Origin: Hyalella azteca
Taxonomy: Eukaryota; Arthropoda; Malacostraca; Amphipoda; Hyalellidae
NCBI RefSeq assembly: GCF_000764305.2
Contig: NW_025932718.1
Coordinates: 1-64,000, forward strand
Length of the DNA: 64,000 nt
Reading direction: 5' to 3'
The notes beneath the pieces were generated by a model. It ran no database searches. It saw only the letters and a list, made by a program, of their open reading frames with translations, and was not told the DNA's origin. Below, piece by piece: positions 37,201 to 48,050 of the stretch (its first letter is position 1; each line of letters opens with the position of its first letter). Made by a program: the position numbers and the translations under genes.

Positions 37201-40200
37201 CTGCTATCAACATTCGAGAAATCTCGTTTTTTTTCCTTCGTTGCTAACTAAAAAATGAGTTGCTGAAACTCGGAAACGGTTTCGCATCTTGTCTTCGCCG
37301 CAAGCGGGCGTTATAAGTTTTCAAACTAGATATTGTGGCAACGACTTACGCTCGAGATGCCATGTTTCTCGGTTAATGCGACGTTAAGAAAGATTTTATC
37401 AAATCCCCTGGAACATTACCAAGCGTTTTGTCGGAAAATTACAACTTGTGAAGCTTAGCAATGGAAATATAGAGCAGCGCCGTGTTAGAGCGTAGTTGGC
37501 GCTGCTAACGTATAGAGCCTTGATTTTCGTTCGTATTCTGGCAACACAATTCTAACTTTTTATGGTCACATTTTATTTTCAGGCTGATCTCGGCATATTG
37601 GAACTCGAGCAGACGCTTTATTGCTAGTGTCGTCGTACAACCTGTTCGCTTTATTGTTGTATCAAATACTCCTTTGGCCTAGTAAAAATAGCCATTGTGT
37701 CGCATTGTGCTGCAGAATATTGATAGATATTCGACGGAATTTTTTTAGTTACTCTGATACACATTATTCAGTAAATGTGTCAAAAGAGTGTTCCAATTGA
37801 TTTTTAAAATAATATCATTCGGAACGAATTTAATATATAATAATAATATCATTCGGGACTGAAGTCACAAAATAGTAAAGCAGAAGTTGCAACCCTTTTC
37901 TTGCAGAACTATTTGTTCTTCAGTGCCTTCTCTTCTGAGCTGGCACGTCCGAGTTTGAATTGATTTCCCCCGCCCCATGTATCGGTAGCCAGGGAACGGA
38001 CCCAAGAAACAAACGAGCGATCACACTCACCCTTTAGCTTCACCGTGGGCTCGGCCCGGGCGTGAAGAGCAATGAATTGCGATCCAATATATGGCACGAC
38101 AGGCCGCGCATCCTAAAAAAATCGCTTCAAAGCCTCGTTCCTGTTAGATTGTCTCTAAAATTTGTCACCTTTATTTTCCCCGAGAACTGTAACGAACTAT
38201 GAGACGTGTCACTAATAATTCATTGGTAGGTATATTTTGCATGATTTGTTCAATTTTGCATCACTCAGCTCTTCCAGCGTTTCTTAAAAAGATTTTGATT
38301 GAAGCTCCCACACATCGGAAGAAATCCAATATGTGGGGAAATCGCGGATTTATTGCAGAAAGTTTGTTTTCTACGCCTCAATGCAATTTCCTCCTTGCAA
38401 TGCTGCGAAGAGAAATTGCTACAATTGGAGGAATTGTTTGGCTCATTATTTCAAACCAACTCCTGAATTCTAGTATATATGCTCAATATCTATGTACCTA
38501 TATCTGATTTATGTATCAACGAAGGAAACATCTTTACATTTAAAATTTTAACTATTGGCAAACCCCGCAGCCAACTTAATATACTAACAACAATTGATAA
38601 TAAAGGCGAAGTATCATTTTTCACTCTCGCGTGCAAATCGAATCATATTTGAGAAATTATATATGACTCTGCGTGCTCCTTCTCCAGTAATGCCTGTGGG
38701 TCCTACTTACAACTGAGGATGTGCGCTGCCTCGGTGTTAGATTTATTGATGTTCTTTTCGTGGATCTCAAGGCTGCACAAACTCAGGTGTTGTGAATGAA
38801 GTTTCTTATTTGATCGATTAAATAATTTCTTCGAGAAGCAAATGCTAAGTTAAAGGTAACTGGTTGATGCACTAAAATAGCCATCATTCAGAAAACGAGG
38901 GCGTACCGATTACGTCAAATTTTTCATCCATTGCCTATTCATTGAATTTTTAGAATACCTGTTCTATTTCAATATGAATGATTTTTTATTTTTATGCAGT
39001 AGTTCTTCGGAGTTTTTTCTTTAAATGGTTTAGATGTGTTAAATAAACTGTTTAAAATTATTCTTGAAATTTAAGCTAAGAAGTATTAGAAAAGTGGTCC
39101 AAGGCTATGAAAAATATATTGTTCTCTCTTCTGAATGACTGCTCTGTCCTTCCTCCTCCAAAATGAACAACAAGAAAGTCTCTTCGAAGTTTGTATTTTC
39201 AAGTTTGAAGGAAATAACTTTTTCACTGATATTTCCTATGTTTTTTTAATCGTGGAATTTTAATTCAAATGTGCACGTATCATTTGGTCATCCTCGCGTC
39301 CTGTCTCGATATTTTTCAACTGTAAAACATAACTTTTTTCCTGACTGAACGCAGCAGCAGCAGCAGCAAACCAATGTCTAACTTTACTCGTCGTACAGAA
39401 TCGAATAAGAGGTCGCTTAGTGGATGCTTTGTCTCTTTTTTTCTCTCTACGTAAGAGCGTTGTCAAGGAGGGACTTCCGTGAAAATACGGCCTCAAGCGG
39501 CCGGTTTTGTCCCATCTTGAACGACGGTCGATGAATTCTCCAGAACATGGATCGACGGGCAATCGGTCATCATTAATCTAAGAACATCAAAAGATCGCTC
39601 GTGTACAAATTGGTCGATGTTCATCAGTCAAGAGAGGAAGGTTCAGAGCCTCTGATGTGTTTGTTGTTACTGGCTCGAGCTCCTCTTGTTGCTCCAATCT
39701 AGATCGGGGAAACTCGCAAAGAGGATCTTTCTTTCCCTCAAAAACATAAAAAAATTCCTGCTTGCCTTAAAACTTTGCTCCTCGGTTGAAGTGTCACAAA
39801 GGAGGACCTTGTCATGAACAACGAAGAATTATTGAAATACTTTGAGAGTCGCATACATCCAACGAAAAATTGTGCCCTTGTTTTTAGATGGGCACCTGTC
39901 ACAAAGATAATGAATCGCGTGCTAGCTTGGCTCGTGCTTTCCTCTTATCTGACAATCTGACGTTCAAACAAGGAGTAATCTGAATATAAGAAAATATTAT
40001 TTAGATCTGTTTATGCTTATCTTAAGATCTTCGCCAGATCTACTATTAAATTTTTTTTATAATTAAAATAAACCATTGTTTTCATTACGTCTTTAAAATA
40101 CTTTATCTTTCGTGCCACAAGCAACAGGAAGCTGCTCTCTTTGCTCTATGTCGTCAGACAGCGCTGCTTTAACGCATCACATATGAATCACTCTTCAAGA

Positions 40201-40553
40201 AATGGAATAATTTGAATAGTTTCTAGTCTGTCCGTTGCTATGCACATGTAATTTAATGTACCATTAACCGAATACTTGGGCAAAGGCAGCAATGAAATAA
40301 TCTCAAAGTGTTAAAATTTCTTATAATCTAATCAAAAAATAATTATTATAATTTAATCAAATAATGTCCTTGAGATTATAAGCTTAGGAAATAATGTCCC
40401 CGATTATTTTATTACGTACAAAAATATTTAGAATTATAGAGATAAGTTTGCTCTTTTATCCCTTTAGGCAAGGGATAAAAATCATACCAGTGCCCATACT
40501 TAACTCCCGCTTTCAATTTCTTCCCATTGTAACTAATGCTTGTTGTTTTTCAG

Positions 40554-40649
40554 ACTTCGTTTCCCTCCCACGCGATCAAGGCCCTCATCAGTGTCTCGAC
40601 CGTCATCCTCTTAGGTCTCATATGTGCCTATCATGCCTTAGAAGTTCAG
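40554..40649 (+). CDS. SK: SK channel exon 3: transmembrane segment S2
   Basis: Thirty-two codons, phase 0 on both sides, between tttttcag and gtaaga. It encodes residues 498-529, with S2 as AIKALISVSTVILLGLICAY ending HALEVQ, a block strongly conserved in SK channels. It is too short and lacks a start codon, so it does not appear as an open frame of its own. It was found by reading the + strand for the S2 signature, and joins in phase to exon 2 (ends ...VYVK) and exon 4 (begins LFMIDN). Confidence 0.96.
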
Positions 40650-41760
40650 GTAAGACTTTCCTTTTTAATGTGATCGCGAGTTTATTTATGGTCGAGGTTT
40701 ATTATATTCGCTTCAAACCTGCTAACCAATTATCTAGAATGTTTCTATAATTTTTATTAAGATGTTTGGAAAAATATATTTTGTGGGAGATTATATTTAA
40801 AAATGATGTTTTATTTCAAAATGATCTCCTGAGCTTCCTTAAGGAAAATGTGTTACAACGAATCGGCTGGAATTATTTCGTTTGACAAATATCGAGTTTT
40901 CTTCGCGATTATTTCGGTATTTATAATGTTGGCGTGTGTACTATCGCTCAGTTATACTAAACTACAAAAATAAAGTTATGACTTTCTCAAAAAGTTACCT
41001 TCTTTAAGTTTCAATAAAAGCCATGACATTTATTTCAATGCGCTTTTCCTGGGCTGAAGTAGACGTTATTTTTTCCACCGGAGCCTGCGCATTATCCAGC
41101 TCAGTGCTTCGCCCATTGTCTGTTTAGTTGCAGTCTTCCTCCGGCTCGGGCGCGTTTCCGGCGCGCAAAAAGCATCGTTTCCTGACCCCAAAAAACACGC
41201 CCGTAGAGGGAAAATTTCAGCAAGCGATAGTATGTGCGCTCCATGAGTTGCTCAAGTGGCGGTTGGCAGTAACTCGTATCGCAATGGCGGTTGTACCTGT
41301 AGACGGCCGCGTCTCACGATTATTATTCTCTTTATTTTTACCTTTATAGCGTTGAAACCTGAACAACTCTTTGCTCATTTTCAAGGCTTAGTCAGAATTG
41401 AAGAAATTTTTTCGCGTTTAGATGCGTCAGTTTTTTTAAATGCAAATGAGACGAATGCCCTGAGCTTGCAGGTTTGCTGGGTTTCAAATTATTTCGTGTA
41501 TAAAAAAAACGTACAATTTTCGCTGTTGTCTCTTGGATAAATTATAAACTCTGCCGTAATAATTTTCACTGGCATTAAGAAATTTAGCCGTGAAGTATTG
41601 TTGGTGTTGTTATTCAACGATTTCTTTTTAAATTCTATTATAAATATGGATCACGATCAGAAATTATTTAAATAGCTGGGTAAATAATTCTAGTTTGATA
41701 GACAAAATAGAAGTTGTTACATGGATGTAATATAATAGGATTTTTTATGAAATCTCCCAG
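40650..41760 (+). other. SK intron 3
   Basis: Begins gtaaga and ends aatctcccag. A G+C-rich patch at about 41060-41330 stands out from AT-rich surroundings and includes a 73-codon open frame, but no domain is recognised and it has no paired splice sites that would insert it in phase. Confidence 0.6.
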
Positions 41761-41885
41761 CTGTTTATGATCGACAATTGCGCTGACGACTGGCGGATAG
41801 CCATGACGTGGCAGCGACTGTCACAGATCTCCACAGAGTTGATCATTTGCGCTGTGCATCCGATTCCTGGAAACTATTCCTTCAG
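41761..41885 (+). CDS. SK: SK channel exon 4: S2-S3 loop and transmembrane segment S3
   Basis: 125 nt between ctcccag and gtaaaa, ending two bases into a codon. It encodes [20 protein letters not shown] and continues through S3 to [12 protein letters not shown], residues 530-571. The [11 protein letters not shown] and HPIPGNY blocks are diagnostic of SK channels. The interrupted Arg codon (AG|A) is completed by exon 5. Confidence 0.96.
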
Positions 41886-43026
41886 GTAAAATATTGTCTT
41901 TTTTAAAGTAATTAATGCATCTCACAATTAATAATAACTGTTTTTACTTCGTTTAAAGGTAGGTTGCGCTGTTGATTCGTAATTGTTTTGTTTTCATCTG
42001 ATGTTATAACTTACACATCGGAAGAAATTTCTGCATAGGAGAGTATTGATTTCTCTTTAGACATGAGCTATAAATTCGAATAATTTTGATTCATAGTTTA
42101 ATGTGAATTTTTTTCGATCAATATTGTTTGAGAATTTTAAAATATTTGTTGAAAACACGAACAGAAATTAAGGTGCAAACTGGATTTTTGTATTCAACTT
42201 AATTATTGAGACATCCTGATTAAAATCTATTATTATTTATAGATAAATTTTCACCCTCATTTGTTCTATTATTTCTCACTAATCCTGTCCATATCGAGTA
42301 TTCAAACTAACTGATATTTTTAACCAATCATTTATTTTTTTCACGTGTTTCATAACTACAGTATTTCCCAGTCAAATCACAGTTTCTTTTTACATTAATT
42401 ATCATCATGTCAAACTCTGCTGTTGGCTGAAATTATCCCTTCAGCAAGCAAGTTGCTATAAATAGTCACTCAAAATCTCCTTCTAAGACTACCCACAACA
42501 GCCCGCAGTTTGGGTTCTCTGCTGCGTTATCATGTCTCTACCAATCACTTATTATCAGCACATAGCTTCATCGCCAACCATACTATAGAAATAAAATATG
42601 AGCATTTAAATTAAATTTTTGAACCGGAATGCGAAATTTACACTCTTTCCGCATTTTCTAAAAAGATAGAAATAACAATTTCTATTCAATTAATTACATT
42701 AATTTCATGAAATAGTTGTAAATTGAAGTTGGATAGTTACCCTTCACATTTGCATGTTTGAATTTAAATTAGTTAAATTTTTAATAGCGTAGTGACCGTA
42801 TTTACTGAATTATTCAACTGCGATTTACTCCTTACAAATGCCGAATTAAAAAAATTCATATGATTAAATATGTTTTAGAATTCTTCGTACTTTCTTGTAA
42901 TGGATTTAGAAATTCGAATTTTTCAATATTCCAATACTTGCCCACGAAAGGTTATCCTTTCTGAAAAGAGCGGACATAACCGTAAAAATGTTACTGTGCG
43001 CGGTTGACGGATAAATTGTATTGCAG
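41886..43026 (+). other. SK intron 4
   Basis: Begins gtaaaa and ends tattgcag. AT-rich with no recognisable exon or repeat element. Confidence 0.7.
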
Positions 43027-43156
43027 ATGGATCACAAAACTACCGAACAAAGGCGGCTCGATCGGTGACAATATCGTCTCAATGGACGTGATCTTGTCGT
43101 TACCCATGTTCCTGAGACTCTACCTCATCTGCAGAGTCATGTTATTACACTCAAAG
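43027..43156 (+). CDS. SK: SK channel exon 5: S3-S4 loop and S4
   Basis: 130 nt, starting with the last base of an Arg codon and ending at phase 0 before gtgggt. It encodes WITKLPNKGGSIGDNIVSMD followed by S4, VILSLPMFLRLYLICRVMLL, residues 571-614. S4 has only a few Arg residues (LRLYLICRV), in keeping with a Ca2+-gated rather than voltage-gated channel. The ends match splice consensus and the phase matches exons 4 and 6. Confidence 0.96.
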
Positions 43157-43499
43157 GTGGGTCGAGTCCCATATATTCTGAACATGAAAAAAGTGTTTGA
43201 TAAATTTTATAACATTGGGACCAATGACAAAAAATACATAATTCAGTACTCACTGCAGTGAGTACGTGGCAGAGAGCGCATTTTCTCAAAATCGACGAAA
43301 ACGTGAAGTCGCGGACAAACGGACGGACGGACATGACGAGCACAATAGGACATTTTTTCTATAAATGAGAAAATGCGCTAAAAAGGATTTAAATATTTTA
43401 CTAGTTTTCAGGAGTTTACTTATTATAAATTGGATATCGATTTATAAGTTATCTCATAATTTGTTCTTCATCTCCCTATAATCGTTGATTGCCTCGTAG
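43157..43499 (+). other. SK intron 5, containing dispersed repeat copy 2
   Basis: 343 bp from gtgggt to cctcgtag. Nearly half is a copy of the dispersed family (43228-43384), which begins only about 70 bp after the donor site. Confidence 0.85.
43228..43384 (+). repeat. Dispersed ~150-bp family, copy 2 (with perfect inverted ends)
   Basis: The best preserved copy. It has a 20-bp perfect palindrome GTACTCACTGCAGTGAGTAC at 43246-43265 and a 14-bp perfect inverted pair, AGCGCATTTTCTCA (43275-43288) and TGAGAAAATGCGCT (43366-43379), bounding a core with CGGACGGACGGACATGACGA. This layout suggests a small non-autonomous DNA element, but no clear target duplication is visible. Confidence 0.88.
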
Positions 43500-43666
43500 C
43501 TGTTCACTGATGCGTCGTCACGCAGCATCGGTGCACTAAACCGCATCAACTTCAACACGCGTTTTGTGCTCAAGACGCTCATGACGATCTGCCCCGGCAC
43601 TGTCTTGCTTGTGTTTATGGTCTCTCTGTGGATGATTGCTTCGTGGACGCTGCGCCAGTGCGAGAG
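43500..43666 (+). CDS. SK: SK channel exon 6: S4-S5 linker and S5
   Basis: 167 nt between cctcgtag and gtatgg, ending two bases into a codon. It encodes [20 protein letters not shown], then S5 ([20 protein letters not shown]) and [11 protein letters not shown], residues 615-670. The S4-S5 linker contacts the calmodulin N-lobe in solved SK channel structures, so [15 protein letters not shown] is the mechanical coupling point. Splicing is possible to either exon 7A or 7B, since both start with G to complete the Arg codon. Confidence 0.97.
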
Positions 43667-46600
43667 GTATGGACTTGAATTCTACCTCTCATGTCTTATC
43701 CGCTTTAGATTTTCTTCAGTAAATGAGATCATCTTTTTTTCCAAACAAAATTATAATTTTTTTTAGAATTTGCTTCAATTTTTAAATTGATTTGTGTTTT
43801 TTGACAAGTCATCTCGGTTAATACGTTTCAAAGTTGTCTTGAAGAGACCTGATCGTTCTCAGTGCTACGTTGTTGTATTACTTTCAACTTGCTGAAGAAT
43901 GTCACATCTAATTTTCCTTTGCTTATTTTTCAGCCATATCGTTTTCCTTGATTTAGCTCGTTTATTCTGAGATATTTCAAAATAAAGCGTTTTATAATCA
44001 TACTTAACGCAATTATAAAAGTATACGGCATTCTTGCGCTGGCACATTAATTCGATTTTTATCAATTTATTCATTTTATTATTTTAAATTGGTTTTTATA
44101 CACAAACGATTTTGGTTTGCTGGATTGATTGTATTTAAGGAATCGAGTTACTCGATTTTGTGTACTTTTATAATTTAATGAAGCTCTGTGTACTGTATAT
44201 CTTTTTGAAAGCTGCTGTTTCACACATTTAAAGGCTAAATCTGTGAATAACATTGCTGAATAAATTTGTGGTCATATTTGAATATACTTGAACCATATTG
44301 AAATTAAGACTCATGCATTTTGAAATGAAATCATAAAATTTATTGCATAATTTTTTATTGTGTAATTACCGCTTCATTTACAAGTGTTTAACGCAGGCAT
44401 GTTAGTCATAGTGTGTATGTGTGTGTGTATAATTTCGTTCAGTTTTCATAATGGATTAACATTATTATTATCCAGACAAATTGTCGCTTTGAGTTCATTT
44501 CTGTAAAATATCTTTTAATAGTCGGTGTCCGGTTACCGTTTTTTGGCCAATTGTTACACCTAGAAGCGTTTTGTTTGTATGATTCCTCACCATAGATAAC
44601 GTGGTAGTTAATGCCACTCAGTGTACTAGTGATATTTACTTGGTTACTTACCACTATTCTTATTATTCTTAGTGATAGTAGTGAAATGCTTCTTCAATTA
44701 ATTTGTTCGTCGGTGAATATTTCCTATTCATCAAAATTCAATTTTTTAACAGACAATATAATGTTGAAGAGAGAAGGTTATAGCATTAGTAATTGTACTT
44801 GGTTTCTATTAAGTTATTCTTACCATGCCTACGGCTGCTGCCTTGGTCTCACCACATCAATAGGCCGACGTAAATCATTCGTGAGCGACCGCCCTCCCGC
44901 CTCTGCTTTGCTCATGACGTCTAGGGGCTGTACTGTCAAAACTAGCTTAAGTAAACGTAGCGGCTTATTTCTCGTCTGTGATTGGTGGGCTTACCTAGAA
45001 CAGCCGTCATTTATTGGTTAAAAGAATTACGAACTCGTAAGTATTTGTGATAGTTCAGCCCCTGTTGAACTCAGTCACGGTCGCAACTTGAATCATTCGA
45101 TCACTCCTTGCCATTCATGAGCCTTTTTCCATGGTTGACGACAAGGTGCTGGTGCAGCTTAGGGTTTAGAGGAAATGCTTCCATTTTAGGTGCCGTATAA
45201 AAATGGGTTGTCATTCCTTCGATACAATTTCAAAGGCACTTCGGAGAATTTCCATTAGTGACTACAAAAACTTGCCATCGTCTGCTTTTTGGTGTTCAAT
45301 TTTTTTGTTTGTAATTGTGATTTTGCTGGATTGACAGCTTTCAAAGGCGGAATATTTATTGTCTACACTGATAAATTACCATGAACATTGTATGTTCCTT
45401 TCAGCTTCATCATCTCATTTTTCGAAATTCGTCTTGAATTGCTCATAGCCGAGTACATTGTTGCCAACATGAGCTGTCTCATTAAAACTTTCATCAAATG
45501 AACTTCTCAGTCGGAAGAATTTTGGTAAGATTTACACAACATATAAACTCGTTACTCTTCCTATTAATTTTGGGACATTATTAATCTGTTTGCTTCGTCG
45601 TTTTACACATTCTCGAGCTTTGTCGTCGTATTTATTTATATTAATTTTTAATTTTTGCGTCGACGCTTTGATCTTTTTCGGACAGTTGCTCTTTACTTCA
45701 AAAATTATTCCGTCTTTAGGAACAATATTATCGCTATTACTTCGATTTTAACTTAATGATTTGGATCTGCACCCGATTGTTACGTTTACGTGGAAGAATT
45801 CTTTATGCTCGGAATGTTATGTTAGAAGGAATTGATTTCTGTTGCTTCTTTACTATTTCTGATCATATCCGTACAAAGGGACCAGAATTAGAGTTCCTTG
45901 AAGAGCAAATTTCAGATGTCGAAAGAACATAAGTAACTTTTTTCAGTTTGAGCATAGTCAGTATATAATTTTTGAGTAACAAGAGATGTAAATTTATATG
46001 AAACACTTGTTTCTTCTCAAACTACCCGTTCTGTGTTCTAGTCAATTACAGATGTAAGCGCCAATGTCGTCCGCTTTATAAGATTTGGCGCGGCATCAAA
46101 AGAAGAGAAGCAGTTTCTGTTCTTCACGTTTTGTGGTTTTTCGAATTATTCTTCATTAAAAACAAAAGACAGTTATTGCTTTTCCGCTAAAAATTTTATA
46201 TTTACTGGTTTGTTGAGCGTTGCCTCTGATGAATAAACTTACATGTACGTTTCTTTAGATAATCATTTTCGACCGAATAGTAATAACTTGATAACCTCCT
46301 GTTCAAATATCGATGAACTGCTTCAAATACTTCGACACAGCATCGCTTGATGGAATTCTCTTAGAATAATGATGAACGGTCTTCTATATTCTCCGACATA
46401 GTATCGCCTGAAACTGAAGCTATTTAAGTGCTCATAATTTTCCCACTTTTGAAGTTGTGAGTGTGGTGGTCACCTTGAGTACATGAGCGCGCAACGCTCG
46501 TGTCCTGAGCAGCGTGTCAGGTGGGAGTGGCGGTCACGCTCTTTTTTTCTTGAATTTTTGAAAAGATGGCTTGAAATAAATAAAACATGAACCGCTTGAA

Positions 46601-47512
46601 TATAAAGTGTATGAAAACTTGATGAAATTCCTATGATTTCCTTAATAATTCGAAACTCTGTAGCTTCATAAACTCGATGCACTCAGTCATATTTCAATAG
46701 TCTTCATAAAGCTTATTTAAAAAGCAAATGAATTAGTGTGAAAACCCCAGGCCCATATTTGTTTGTGGTGGAATATGAAGGAGCCAAACTATATCGCTAA
46801 TATAGTACAGCTATGACCCATAAATAAATAAGCCACTGCGGCGTGGCGAGAAACATGTCTGTATCTCCTGCTATCATTCCTAAAAAGTCCTTCGTTCTTT
46901 CCTTGGCGTTTATCTCCGTATTTGTGTAGTCATTGGTTCTAGCTTGCTTACTGTGGATAAACATTTAGTATATCCCTGTTATCCTCTTCCTAGCCCTAGT
47001 TCTACCCATTTATCCTCCCATCCAAGTTATCCCTCTTCGGTGTCTGCATCATTTCCACGTCTTCCTTTTGATGTTCTAGGAGGAATCTGAAGAAGCGCGT
47101 CTCGCTCGCGCTCCTCTTGCCGTTCACTATCACTTAATATCATTTCAATGCCGCCCCACAATCTTATATGAACGGCCACGTTATTTTCTTTAAACCTTAG
47201 CACAGTTCTGCCTTATTTACGCGAATAAAATCGCTTATATTAAAGCACAGTTTATGTGCAATGTTCGCATAGTAAGTCGCTGTACAAATAAACAAGTTAA
47301 AAGTAAACAATCTTAGCGCTGCTTCAGACTCCTTGTATGTTTGTCACACTGACTTGTTTTCGCTGCAAAGCAGCAATTCCAGAGATTGGTCATGATAATA
47401 CCTTCTGCAGAGAACCTTTGTTCGGTGTATTTCTTATATTAGCTGCATTTGGCTGGTTAATCCACTGTCTCATCTTTGACTAAAATCGTCCAACATGGTT
47501 GATCTCCTTTAG
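43667..47512 (+). other. SK intron 6 (3.8 kb, upstream of the alternative pore exons)
   Basis: Begins gtatgg and ends gatctcctttag. Contains a (GT)n run near 44408-44428 and a G+C-richer stretch at about 44820-45010 with two ATTGG motifs (CCAAT box on the other strand). No further pore-like exon was found. Control elements for the 7A/7B choice could lie here, but none is identified. Confidence 0.6.
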
Positions 47513-47648
47513 GTATCACGATGAAGATCATGATAACCTCCTTAACGCTATGTGGCTCATCGCTGTCACTATATTATGCGTTGGTTACGGTGATATTGTA
47601 CCAAACACGTACTGTGGCCGGAGCCTGGCAGTGGTCTGTGGCATCATG
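47513..47648 (+). CDS. SK: SK channel exon 7A: alternative pore loop, filter CVGYGD
   Basis: 136 nt between gatctcctttag and gtaagt, the same length and phase as exon 7B. It encodes (R)YHDEDHDNLLNAMWLIAVTI, then [16 protein letters not shown] and the start of S6, SLAVVCGIM. It covers the turret, pore helix, potassium selectivity filter and outer S6 (residues 670-715). It differs from 7B at 13 of 46 residues; the filter and [10 protein letters not shown] are unchanged, but Cys replaces Ser just before VGYGD, and Val-Cys replaces Thr-Thr in S6. Splice sites are intact and many differences from 7B are silent third-base changes, so it appears to be under selection and functional, not a decayed copy. 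Confidence 0.94.
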
Positions 47649-47914
47649 GTAAGTTTAATTCAATTGAAACAAAAGCATTATTAGCATCAATAAATATTTT
47701 AAAAAGCTCAATTAGGTTCATAGCGCGCTGTAGAACGCAGGTATCCTTCTAGAGCCGTACTATTCTCGAATTATTTTGATAATACATGTTTTTTTATTAT
47801 TTTTCTGTGCGTGTGTGTATGTCGCGTTACGTAGCGTTCGTTGTTCCGTGATCGATTATGAGTAACGCGTGGTGCCTGTGTAAGTGTTTTCTTGTCTGTG
47901 TCGCTCTTCTACAG
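47649..47914 (+). other. 266-bp spacer intron between pore exons 7A and 7B
   Basis: Begins gtaagt, ends tcttctacag. Holds two candidate RNA stems next to the 7B acceptor (listed separately) and a GTAAGTG donor-like sequence at 47880-47886 in the loop of the larger one. It is long enough to be spliced as an intron, so steric exclusion does not by itself prevent joining of 7A to 7B. Confidence 0.85.
47823..47869 (+). promoter_or_regulatory. Candidate 8-bp RNA stem upstream of the 7B hairpin
   Basis: CGCGTTAC (47823-47830) is perfectly complementary to GTAACGCG (47862-47869). Its 3' arm overlaps the 5' arm of the acceptor-occluding stem by two bases, so the two stems either abut with loss of two pairs or compete. 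Confidence 0.5.
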
Positions 47915-47922
47915 GCACCACG
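47868..47922 (+). promoter_or_regulatory. Candidate RNA hairpin enclosing the exon 7B 3' splice site
   Basis: CGTGGTGCCTGT (47868-47879) is perfectly complementary to ACAGGCACCACG (47911-47922), which spans the last four intron bases (ACAG) and the first eight exon bases of 7B. The loop is 31 nt and contains the pyrimidine tract of the acceptor. A stem of this kind would hide the AG from the splicing machinery until it is opened, a known principle of structure-controlled exon choice. The pairing is seen directly; the regulatory role is inferred. Confidence 0.7.
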
Positions 47923-48050
47923 ACGACGACCATAACAATTTTTTAAACTCCATGTGGCTTATAGCAATCACGTTCTTATCTGTTGGATACGGGGACATTG
48001 TCCCTAATACGTACTGTGGCAGAGGTATAGCGGTCACTACAGGTCTCATG
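47915..48050 (+). CDS. SK: SK channel exon 7B: alternative pore loop, filter SVGYGD
   Basis: 136 nt between ctcttctacag and gtaagt. It encodes (R)[20 protein letters not shown], then [16 protein letters not shown] and GIAVTTGLM. The Ser before the filter and the Thr before Gly-Leu-Met are the usual SK residues, so this is the form I would expect to be canonical. It is spliced from exon 6 and to exon 8 in the same phases as 7A. If 7A and 7B were both included, the frame would shift at the start of 7B and meet TAA after six codons, giving a transcript open to nonsense-mediated decay. The two are therefore best read as mutually exclusive. Confidence 0.96.

Larger units (their letters stand above)
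29437..40553 (+). other. SK intron 2 (about 11.1 kb)
   Basis: Begins gtgagc and ends tgttgtttttcag. It carries a 5'-truncated non-LTR retrotransposon (30042-31250) in the same orientation as the gene. Other open frames (for example 31705-32079, 32902-33300, 33772-34053) show no recognisable domain. No further exon was identified. Confidence 0.7.

Noticed and set aside
41128..41540. Open frames in the G+C-rich patch of SK intron 3
   Set aside because: Considered as an alternative S2-S3 exon, but the translation does not resemble SK channels and no phase-compatible splice pair exists.
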